7,545 nt of DNA. Source: an uncultured Actinomycetes bacterium. GTDB taxonomy: Bacteria > Actinomycetota > Thermoleophilia > Gaiellales > F1-60-MAGs149. The DNA lies in NCBI GenBank assembly GCA_903847495.1, contig CAINDT010000287.1, positions 1 to 7,545 on the forward strand. The letters are read 5' to 3'. Position 1 is the first letter of the stretch. Each line of letters begins with the position of its first letter. Shown here one piece after another: positions 1 through 5,243 of the stretch. A program made the position numbers and the translations under genes. Below the pieces are notes generated by a model. The model did no database searches. It saw nothing but the letters and a program-made list of their open reading frames with translations, and was not told the origin of the DNA.

Positions 1-254
1 ACGCGGCGCTCGAGACCATCGCGCGCTCCGCGGAGGAGGCCGGTCGTGATCCGGCCGCGATCCAGATGGAGGGTCGCAGTGAGTGGCGGCCCGGGATCAC
101 CCGCGACGAGATCCAGCACCTCGCGGGCGAGTGGCGCGCCGTCGGTGCGAGTCACCTCTCGTTCGACACCATGGGAAATGGCCTCGACAACGTTGAGGGC
201 CACCTCGAAGCGCTCGCGCAGATCGCTGACGCACTCGATCTCCGGCACGGGTAG
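1..254 (+). CDS. LLM-class F420-dependent oxidoreductase, C-terminal fragment
   Basis: This is the last 83 codons of a gene that begins outside the window; the reading frame opens at base 3 and ends with TAG at 252-254. The visible peptide has a helix (AALETIARSAEEAGRDP), then a strand ending in EGR, then GASHLSFDTMG and a closing helix ending ALAQIADAL. This order matches the end of the (beta/alpha)8 barrel in luciferase-like monooxygenases, where the GATHLS-type strand lies near the cofactor end. In actinobacteria such proteins usually use reduced F420 and are annotated as LLM-class F420-dependent oxidoreductases. The substrate cannot be told from this part, and neither the cofactor pocket nor the start is visible. 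A 152-base spacer separates it from the next gene, which appears to have its own promoter, so the two are probably not one unit. Confidence 0.82.
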   Translation, partial: AALETIARSAEEAGRDPAAIQMEGRSEWRPGITRDEIQHLAGEWRAVGASHLSFDTMGNGLDNVEGHLEALAQIADALDLRHG

Positions 255-394
255 CTGCTGTCTGGCGGCGCCTGCCGACGGTCCGAGATCACTATGGCGT
301 TCATCGGCTGCCAGCTCGTGTGCGCAGTTCGACGCCGGAGGTTTCGCGCGCCTCGTCCGCCGCTGCACCATCTGCGTTCCGCATTGAGCTGTCG

Positions 395-400
395 TAGTGT
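395..400 (+). promoter_or_regulatory. -10 element TAGTGT, leaderless arrangement for the MOSC gene
   Basis: TAGTGT fits the TANNNT -10 pattern and lies exactly 6 bases (TTTCGC) before the ATG at 407. There is no Shine-Dalgarno sequence in front of that ATG. A start point 6-7 bases after a -10 would fall on the A of the ATG, giving a leaderless mRNA, which is common in actinobacteria. I see no clear -35 box. The rest of the spacer from 255 to 394 holds nothing I can name. Confidence 0.5.
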
Positions 401-406
401 TTTCGC

Positions 407-1225
407 ATGACCTTCGCCGAGCGTCTCGCCGTCATCATCGAGTCGATCGTCGGCTGCTCCGTCGGCGCGCTTGATCCGACGCGTGCCCTCGCCCAGGCCG
501 GTGAGTGCCTCGCCGAGAGCAATCTCGGGATCCTCAGCGTTGCTCATGCTGCCGACTTCTCGTGGCCCGGGCACTGGATCGCGATCGCGGAGACGGCCGC
601 GGGTGAGCGGGTGCCCGTGGCGATGTTCGGTGTGCCGTCGGGGCCGCTCGACGACGAGGGCGTGGTGATCCTCGCACACGCGACGATTGTGGAGGCACTC
701 GTGATCGTGCCCCTCGATCTCCACCGCCCGCACGGTACCGGCGCGTACGGAAGCACCGTGAGTGAGGGCGTTGTCACCGCCGTCTTCACGGCTCCTACGG
801 CTGGTGCCGCCTGTGTGGCTCACGTGTCGTGCCGTGTTCTCCCGGAGCTCGGACTCGAAGGCGATCGCTACGCCACCGGCAGCGGCACGTTCTCGAAGCC
901 CGGCCGCAACGGCCAGGCCATCACGCTCGTGGCTGCGGAGTCGATCGCGCAGGCGCGCGTCAATGGCGCCGAGATCGACGAGACGACGTGTCGTCGCAAT
1001 GTGATCACGCAGGGCATCGAGCTTGAGCCCCTGATCGGACAATGCTTTGCGATCGGCGGTGCGACGTTCCGTGCCACCCGCCTCGCGGAGCCGTGCGCCC
1101 ACCTCGAGCGCGTCACCCGTCCCGGCGTCCTGCGTGCGATGGTGCACCTCGGCGGGATTCGCGCTGACGTCGTTGATGCAGGCGTGATTCGCGTTGGCGA
1201 CACGATCCGGCCGCTGCCCGACTAA
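407..1225 (+). CDS. MOSC domain protein with unrecognised N-terminal domain
   Basis: This 272-residue protein carries a MOSC domain in its second half (about residues 120-270). The signs are the GVVTAVFTAP opening strand, GLEGDRYATGSG (149-160), the GQAITLVAAESIAQA segment (169-183), RRNVITQGIEL (196-206) and the conserved cysteine in RLAEPCAHLE (Cys230). MOSC domains occur in molybdenum cofactor sulfurases and in YiiM/YuaD-type proteins; they bind a pyranopterin or move sulfur, using this cysteine. A stand-alone MOSC protein would begin near residue 118. The first 115 residues, with the stretch DFSWPGHWIAIAETAAG and a hydrophobic run near 87-103, match nothing I recognise. They have the same G/C-rich third codon positions as the rest, so they look truly coded. 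No membrane segment or signal peptide is clear. The ATG at 407 is favoured by the -10 element 6 bases upstream. The enzyme activity and substrate are unknown. Confidence 0.88.
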   Translation: MTFAERLAVIIESIVGCSVGALDPTRALAQAGECLAESNLGILSVAHAADFSWPGHWIAIAETAAGERVPVAMFGVPSGPLDDEGVVILAHATIVEALVIVPLDLHRPHGTGAYGSTVSEGVVTAVFTAPTAGAACVAHVSCRVLPELGLEGDRYATGSGTFSKPGRNGQAITLVAAESIAQARVNGAEIDETTCRRNVITQGIELEPLIGQCFAIGGATFRATRLAEPCAHLERVTRPGVLRAMVHLGGIRADVVDAGVIRVGDTIRPLPD

Positions 1226-1236
1226 ACGGCCCCTTA

Positions 1237-1262
1237 GCGGTGGTCGTGAGTCTTGCCACTGC
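1237..1262 (+). terminator. Weak hairpin after the MOSC gene
   Basis: GCGGTGG (1237-1243) can pair with CCACTGC (1256-1262), including one G-U pair, around a 12-base loop. It starts 11 bases after the MOSC stop codon. No run of T follows, so a terminator role is only suggested by position. Confidence 0.2.
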
Positions 1263-1288
1263 AGCCCCACGAGAGAACGAGCGGGGAC

Positions 1289-1321
1289 TAGCCTGAGGAA
1301 GGCACACTCCCACCCAGAGGA
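1289..1321 (+). promoter_or_regulatory. Possible -10 (TAGCCT) and Shine-Dalgarno of the inhibitor gene
   Basis: TAGCCT at 1289-1294 fits TANNNT and would place the RNA start near 1301. AGAGGA at 1316-1321 is a good Shine-Dalgarno sequence, 5 bases before the ATG at 1327, and fixes that start. This gene therefore uses a leader, unlike the MOSC gene. The ribosome site is well supported; the -10 is weaker and has no recognisable -35. Confidence 0.45.
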
Positions 1322-1326
1322 CCCCC

Positions 1327-1707
1327 ATGAAGAAGCTCCATCGCGTTGCCCTGCTCGGCGTACTCGCCCTCGTCGCGGTAGCGGCGTTCGCGCCGATCGG
1401 CTCGGCGGCGACCACTTCGACGAAGGCGGTCGCCATCAAGGTCGGCAAGAAGACCTCGTTCCTCGTCACCACGAACCCGTCCACGGGCTACTCGTGGAAG
1501 TGGACGACAGCTCCCGATGCCGCTGTGGCCAGCGGCAGTGAGCCGAAGGTGCTCCCGAAGGGATCGAACATGGCCGGCGCGCCGCAGAAGGCGCGCATCA
1601 CGCTCACCGGCGTGGCCCCTGGTGTCACCAGCGGCGTGCTCTCCTACGTCGCGCCGGACGGCACCACCGTCGGCAAGACGCTGACGGTTTACATCGCCGT
1701 CGGATAG
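1327..1707 (+). CDS. Secreted chagasin-like (I42) cysteine protease inhibitor
   Basis: This 126-residue protein has a classic signal peptide: MKKLHR, a hydrophobic core (VALLGVLALVAVAAF), and a likely cut after GSA or GSAA (residues 27-28). The roughly 98-residue mature part is the size of a chagasin-type inhibitor, a small immunoglobulin-like fold that plugs papain-family cysteine proteases. The first inhibitory loop is clear: NPSTGYSWKW at 50-59 matches the NPTTGY hallmark. The middle loop is represented by GAPQKARITLTGVAPG (84-99), similar to GxG-type loops of bacterial members. The third loop, usually with RPW or RPF after a tyrosine, reads YVAPDG (107-112), so the arginine and the aromatic residue are missing. 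It may inhibit weakly, or have a different target. It probably acts outside the cell and appears to be a single-gene unit, with its own ribosome site and a hairpin after it. Confidence 0.82.
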   Translation: MKKLHRVALLGVLALVAVAAFAPIGSAATTSTKAVAIKVGKKTSFLVTTNPSTGYSWKWTTAPDAAVASGSEPKVLPKGSNMAGAPQKARITLTGVAPGVTSGVLSYVAPDGTTVGKTLTVYIAVG

Positions 1708-1716
1708 GTCTGGCCG

Positions 1717-1745
1717 GGGCTGCGCGCCATGGGGCGCGTGGTCCC
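1717..1745. terminator. Candidate bidirectional terminator hairpin between convergent genes
   Basis: CGCGCC (1723-1728) and GGCGCG (1733-1738) form a perfect 6-bp stem around the loop ATGG. Two G-U pairs, and then GGG (1717-1719) with CCC (1743-1745), can extend it. It fills the 41-base gap between the plus-strand inhibitor gene and the minus-strand yjdM gene, so it could stop RNA from both sides. No T-tract flanks it, as is usual in GC-rich actinobacterial terminators. Confidence 0.45.
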
Positions 1746-1748
1746 GAC

Positions 1749-2096
1749 TCAGACCTTCTTGACGACGCTCGACTTCAACTGCATTGGACCGAACCCGTCG
1801 ACCTTGCAGTCGATGTCGTGGTCGCCGACGCCGTTGACGAGGCGGATGTCGCGCACCTTCGTGCCGATCTTGATCGAGGTGGCACTGCCCTTCACCTTCA
1901 GATCCTTCACGACGGTGACGGTGTCGCCGTCCTGGAGGATGTTGCCGACACTATCGCGGATGACCGGCTCGTCGTTCTCTGCCGCCGCAGCGCCCGGGAC
2001 CCACTCATGCCCGCACATCGAGCAGACGGTGAAGTCGCCCAGCGGGTAGTTGAGGTCGCTGGAGCAGGCGGGACAGAGAATCGCATCGTCAGACAT
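1749..2096 (-). CDS. yjdM: YjdM/PhnA-family zinc-ribbon protein
   Basis: This 115-residue protein matches the E. coli YjdM (formerly PhnA) family over its whole length. The N-terminal zinc ribbon has two CxxC pairs, CPAC (Cys8, Cys11) and CSMC (Cys25, Cys28), followed by GHEW. The C-terminal SH3-like domain shows the family signature: IRDSVGNILQDGDTVTV (46-62), KDLKVKG (64-70), IKIGTKVRDIRLV (75-87), DHDIDCK (92-98) and GFGPMQLKS (101-109), ending in VVKK. The family was once named for alkylphosphonate uptake, but its link to phosphonate use is doubtful and its function is not settled. No phn gene lies nearby. It is a soluble protein in the cytoplasm. It follows the tandem TetR gene by 32 bases on the same strand, so it may share that transcript, but a -10 element stands in the leaderless position before its ATG. 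Confidence 0.93.
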   Translation of the reverse strand: MSDDAILCPACSSDLNYPLGDFTVCSMCGHEWVPGAAAAENDEPVIRDSVGNILQDGDTVTVVKDLKVKGSATSIKIGTKVRDIRLVNGVGDHDIDCKVDGFGPMQLKSSVVKKV

Positions 2097-2102
2097 GGAT
2101 CG

Positions 2103-2129
2103 ATTATCGCAAGGGCGCCCGTGGGCGAT
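2103..2129 (-). promoter_or_regulatory. yjdM promoter: GATAAT -10 within a dyad
   Basis: Read on the minus strand, TGCGATAAT (GATAAT at 2108-2103) is an extended -10, ending 6 bases before the yjdM ATG, with no Shine-Dalgarno sequence; this predicts a leaderless mRNA. The stretch upstream is a nested dyad: ATCGC (2106-2110) and GCGAT (2125-2129) enclose the perfect palindrome GGGCGCCC (2113-2120). The dyad overlaps the -10 and lies where a repressor would block the promoter. A TGA-containing -35-like hexamer near 17-18 bases upstream is weak. Confidence 0.45.
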
Positions 2130-3370
2130 CAGTCCTGGCGCCCGATCTCGTCATCGATCACGCCGTTCATCACGGCGGCGAATTCGTCGTCGGAGAGGAG
2201 CCCGAGTAGCCAGAGCCCGCTGGCGCCCGTGTTGACTGCGACGATGCGCTCCGCCCGAATGCGCGTGACGCGCTCCGCCGGGATGATGCCGGCGAGGGCG
2301 AGATCCTGGCCGAGCGCGATTGAGAAGTCGATCCACGCTGCGAGGCGAGCACGCCCCGCCGCCCGCGCCTCCGGATCACGTTCGCCGAGACGCAGATACT
2401 CGAACCACAGGACCAGCGTGGGGCGGCGCGCGGCCAGCTGCCGCGCGTCCTTCGGCATGTAGGTGAAGCCCAGGCGTTCGACCGGGTCTGTGATGGCATC
2501 GGCCGTCGGTCCCATACGCGCCTGCGCGATCTCGAGGTCGCGGGCAAACGCTGCGGCGACCAGCCTGGGGATCGTCGGGAAGTAGTAGCGAGGCAGCGTC
2601 AGAGATGTACCTGCGCGTAGGGCAACGTCCCGGAAGTGCACGCCGGCGACACCGGCCTCGGCGATCAGGGCGATCGTCTGATCGAGGATCTCCGTCGCAC
2701 GATCCTCACGTGGCGGTTCTGACGGCTCAGACCACGCAGCGGGCTCTGCGTGCTCGGGTGCCGCGCTCTGCCAGGACGCGCGATCGTCAACCGCATCCAG
2801 GAGCAGCGCACGCGCGTGCTCCGACGTGATGACGTCGACGAGGAGCAAGGCGCCAAGGCCACACGACAGGGCGAGGAGGCGTGCGGCGAGACGTGACGCC
2901 GCAACCGTGCCCGGAATACTGCGCGCAGTCTGCCCGGCCTCGACGATCCGCATGAGACGGCTGAGCGCCTCCTGCTCGCCGGCGCGGATCCCGGCACGCA
3001 GTGCGTCGTCGAAGATCGCACGCCGCTGGTACTCGAGGCGCACGAGCCATGCCTCACGGACCTCCTCCTGCGTGCCGGTGAAGTCGTCGACGAGCAGCGC
3101 GCGCAGCTGCGCCACCGGGTCGTCGCCGGCCGCCGCGACCACGGCATCGCGCCGCGTCGCGCCCTGCTCGCTGCTGCGCGCATGCGCCGCAGCGATGACG
3201 GCATCGAGCGATTCGAAGTAGTGATACGGCGTCGCGATGGAGATACCGGCCTCATCGGCGAGGCTCTGGGCGCGAATGCCATCGATGCCGTGGCGGAGGA
3301 TGAGCGCTTCGGCGGCGTCGAGGATCGTCTCGCGGCGATCCAGGCGCGTCTCTGCGGCACCGTTGGTCAT
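2129..3370 (-). CDS. Tandem double TetR-family transcriptional regulator
   Basis: This 413-residue protein is about twice the usual TetR length (near 200) and holds two full TetR units. Unit 1 has a helix-turn-helix domain at about 12-58 (ILDAAEALILRHG, then SLADEAGISIATPYHYFES) and a helical ligand domain to about 198. An acidic, proline-rich linker (about 199-222) follows. Unit 2 has a second helix-turn-helix at about 224-270 (ILDQTIALIAEAG, then DVALRAGTSLTLPRYYFPT) and a ligand domain to the end. The two DNA-binding domains align without gaps at an offset of 212 residues. The C-termini also correspond: RLAARLLALSCGLGALLL against RAERIVAVNTGASGLWLL. TetR proteins normally act as dimers, so one chain may act as a built-in dimer, or two chains may make a four-headed complex. 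Its ligand and targets are unknown. It lies 38 bases after the c-di-GMP enzyme gene and 32 before yjdM. The start has no Shine-Dalgarno sequence; CACGAT ends 6 bases before the ATG. Confidence 0.9.
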   Translation of the reverse strand: MTNGAAETRLDRRETILDAAEALILRHGIDGIRAQSLADEAGISIATPYHYFESLDAVIAAAHARSSEQGATRRDAVVAAAGDDPVAQLRALLVDDFTGTQEEVREAWLVRLEYQRRAIFDDALRAGIRAGEQEALSRLMRIVEAGQTARSIPGTVAASRLAARLLALSCGLGALLLVDVITSEHARALLLDAVDDRASWQSAAPEHAEPAAWSEPSEPPREDRATEILDQTIALIAEAGVAGVHFRDVALRAGTSLTLPRYYFPTIPRLVAAAFARDLEIAQARMGPTADAITDPVERLGFTYMPKDARQLAARRPTLVLWFEYLRLGERDPEARAAGRARLAAWIDFSIALGQDLALAGIIPAERVTRIRAERIVAVNTGASGLWLLGLLSDDEFAAVMNGVIDDEIGRQD

Positions 3371-3408
3371 GCGAACATCGTGACGGATGGCGCGGCGGTC
3401 GACGGCGG

Positions 3409-5127
3409 TCAGCGTGCGTCGCCGAACGGCAGCACCTGGTCGACTGGACCGGGGCGACTGATCGCGTAGCCCTGCAGCAGATCCACACCGAGCTCCGACA
3501 TCAGCTCGGCCGTGGGCTCGTCAACGACGTACTCGGCAACGACGGTCATGCCGAGGCCGTGCGTGAGGTCGGTCATCGTGCGCACGAAGAGGCGATCCGA
3601 GTCGGACCCGACGGCGTTGCGGACGAACTCGCCGTCGAGCTTCACGATATCCACGGTCAGCCGCTTGAGGTGGTGAAACGAGCTGTAGCCCGCGCCGAAG
3701 TCGTCCAACGCGAAGCGGCAGCCGAGGGCGCGCAGGATCTCGATGAACTCGTCCGCGTTGGCGGTGGTGTCCACGAACGTCGTTTCCACGATCTCGAACA
3801 GGAGTCGCGACGGATCGACACCGCTCGTGGCCAGGAGCGCCGCGATGTGCTGCGCGTTCGCAGCGTCGGTAATCAGGCTGCCGGACACGTTGACGGAGAG
3901 GCCGACCCGCTGATCGGGCATGCGCGCCAAGTACGAGATCGCGCGCTCGATGATCCAGACGTCGACTCGGGCCTCCAGACCGAAGCGGCCTGCTGCGTAC
4001 AGAAATGCGCTGGGCAACAGCAGCGATCCGTCGACATCGGGTAGCCGCAGGAGCAGCTCGTAGAGGACGGGGCGCCGGTCGCCGGTCCGCACGATCGGCT
4101 GAGCGTAGAGCGCGAACGCATCGGTCTCCAGCGCCGTGCGGATGCGGGTGGCCCAGGCGAGCCGCGCGGCCATGTGCTCACGCTGCTCGGCGGCGGCGGC
4201 GTACACCCGGACGGCGTCGCGTCCGGCCTGCTTCGCCTCGTACATGGCGAGGTCGGCATCGACGAGAAGATCCGCGGCGTTCTCACTCGCCCCGCTCGTG
4301 ATCTCCGCGATGCCGATGCTGACCGTGAGGCGGAAGTCCAGATTGGGTGCGACGCGGACCGGGAGATCTGCCGTCATCCCGCGGATCTTCGCGGCGAGCG
4401 CCTTTGCATCATCGATGGTCGTGCGTGCGAGGAGGATCGCGAACTCGTCGCCGCTTAGCCGTGACACGATGTCGGTGCTGCGCGTCGCATCGCGCAGCAG
4501 GCCGGCGAACTCGGTGAGGTACGCGTCGCCCGCGCTGTGCCCGTACGCGTCGTTGACGTGCTTGAAGTGGTCCAAGTCGAGAAACAGCACGGCACCCGTA
4601 TCGCCGAAACGATCCGACGTCTCGATCGTGCGCTGGACCTCCTCCCCGAAGCGGCGGCGGTTGATGAGCCCGGTCAGCGTGTCGTGATCGGCGAGATAGC
4701 GCAGTGAGCGATCGTTGGCGAGTACCTCGCCGATGTCCTCGATCCGGATCGCGCGATTGCGCACCTCACCCTGCTCGTCGCGGATCGTGTCCACGTGCAC
4801 GGCCGCCCACAACTCGCGACCATCCTTGTGTACGAGCGGCAACTCCGTCTCCTCGAAGTCGCGACCGCGGCGGATGATCCGCTTCGATCCTGGCTCAAGG
4901 GTGAACTGGTCGAGACCCAGCAGGGAGCGCCCGTGCGCACGCAGGTCGTCCGCGTCGAATCCGAGCATGTCGACGAGAGCGTCATTGACGCGCACGATGC
5001 GCTCTTCCTGTTGGCGGGTCGGATCGACCTCGGTGATCGCCAATCCGACGCTCGACTGCGCGAAGCCGCGATGCAGGATGTCATCCCGGTTGGGAAGTGG
5101 ACCACCATCGTCGAACGGCTGGCTCAT
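3409..5127 (-). CDS. PAS-GGDEF-EAL cyclic-di-GMP synthase/phosphodiesterase
   Basis: This 572-residue soluble protein should make or break c-di-GMP under control of a sensor domain. Residues about 15-135 form a PAS domain (SSVGLAITEVD, RIVRVNDALVDMLGF, HKDGRELWAAV). The GGDEF domain (about 140-310) has DHDTLTGLINRRRF, FLDLDHFKHVND, and SGDEF at 225-229 in place of GGDEF. RSTD (216-219) lies five residues before it, the exact place of the inhibitory RxxD site. The EAL domain (about 325-565) reads ELL at 357-359, with the metal- and substrate-binding residues kept: Asn413 in SVNVS, Glu445 and Glu448 in FEIVET, Asp475-Asp476 in LDDFGAGYSS, Lys496 in VKLD, Glu532 in VAEY, and Gln552 in LQGY. AEGVE is altered to AEYVV. 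Phosphodiesterase activity looks likely; synthase activity is possible. No membrane segment is seen. The ATG has only a weak AGG five bases upstream. It probably leads the transcript into the TetR gene. Confidence 0.95.
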   Translation of the reverse strand: MSQPFDDGGPLPNRDDILHRGFAQSSVGLAITEVDPTRQQEERIVRVNDALVDMLGFDADDLRAHGRSLLGLDQFTLEPGSKRIIRRGRDFEETELPLVHKDGRELWAAVHVDTIRDEQGEVRNRAIRIEDIGEVLANDRSLRYLADHDTLTGLINRRRFGEEVQRTIETSDRFGDTGAVLFLDLDHFKHVNDAYGHSAGDAYLTEFAGLLRDATRSTDIVSRLSGDEFAILLARTTIDDAKALAAKIRGMTADLPVRVAPNLDFRLTVSIGIAEITSGASENAADLLVDADLAMYEAKQAGRDAVRVYAAAAEQREHMAARLAWATRIRTALETDAFALYAQPIVRTGDRRPVLYELLLRLPDVDGSLLLPSAFLYAAGRFGLEARVDVWIIERAISYLARMPDQRVGLSVNVSGSLITDAANAQHIAALLATSGVDPSRLLFEIVETTFVDTTANADEFIEILRALGCRFALDDFGAGYSSFHHLKRLTVDIVKLDGEFVRNAVGSDSDRLFVRTMTDLTHGLGMTVVAEYVVDEPTAELMSELGVDLLQGYAISRPGPVDQVLPFGDAR

Positions 5128-5157
5128 CGATACCTGACTGCGTCAACGTGACGCGGA

Positions 5158-5180
5158 GGAGCGCCTGCGTGCCGCGCTCC
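5158..5180 (-). repeat. 7-bp inverted repeat upstream of the c-di-GMP gene
   Basis: GGAGCGC (5158-5164) and GCGCTCC (5174-5180) are perfect inverted copies around a 9-base gap. They lie in the 116-base spacer before the PAS-GGDEF-EAL gene, 31-53 bases from its ATG. If transcription starts near 5178 the repeat forms a hairpin at the 5' end of the mRNA; as DNA it could be an operator. No T-run follows, so it is a poor terminator. Confidence 0.35.
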
Positions 5181-5184
5181 GACC

Positions 5185-5190
5185 ACTCTA
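5185..5190 (-). promoter_or_regulatory. Possible -10 (TAGAGT) for the c-di-GMP gene
   Basis: On the minus strand TAGAGT fits TANNNT. It would start RNA near 5178, leaving a leader of about 50 bases. No matching -35 is visible at 16-18 bases, so this is a weak call, supported mainly by the lack of another candidate in the spacer. Confidence 0.25.
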
Positions 5191-5219
5191 TCGGTCTGCG
5201 CTCGATGCGCATGACGGAG

Positions 5220-5242
5220 AACCGCTCTTCGCTTTGCGGGTT
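5220..5242 (-). terminator. Weak hairpin right after the exporter gene
   Basis: On the minus strand AACCCGC and GCGGTT, separated by 10 bases, can pair with one bulged C. The hairpin begins one base after the TAG stop of the EamA gene. It has no T-tract; its position at the end of the nitroreductase-exporter pair is the main argument. Confidence 0.22.
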
Positions 5243-5243
5243 G

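Noticed and set aside
46..387. A 113-codon plus-strand open frame across the end of the first gene and the spacer
   Set aside because: It overlaps the recognisable oxidoreductase tail in another frame and has serine/arginine-rich shadow composition.
152..1270. A 372-codon open frame on the minus strand opposite the MOSC gene
   Set aside because: Its product is full of arginine, aspartate and histidine with no recognisable domain, and the opposite strand encodes a clear MOSC protein. Long antisense frames are expected in GC-rich genes.
2665..3360. A 231-codon open frame on the minus strand in another frame of the TetR gene
   Set aside because: It is arginine- and serine-rich low-complexity sequence, a frame shadow of the first TetR unit.
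5128..5243. A tRNA or small RNA gene in the 116-base spacer
   Set aside because: There are short inverted repeats, but no cloverleaf, no TTCGAATC-like T-arm, and no terminator T-tract.
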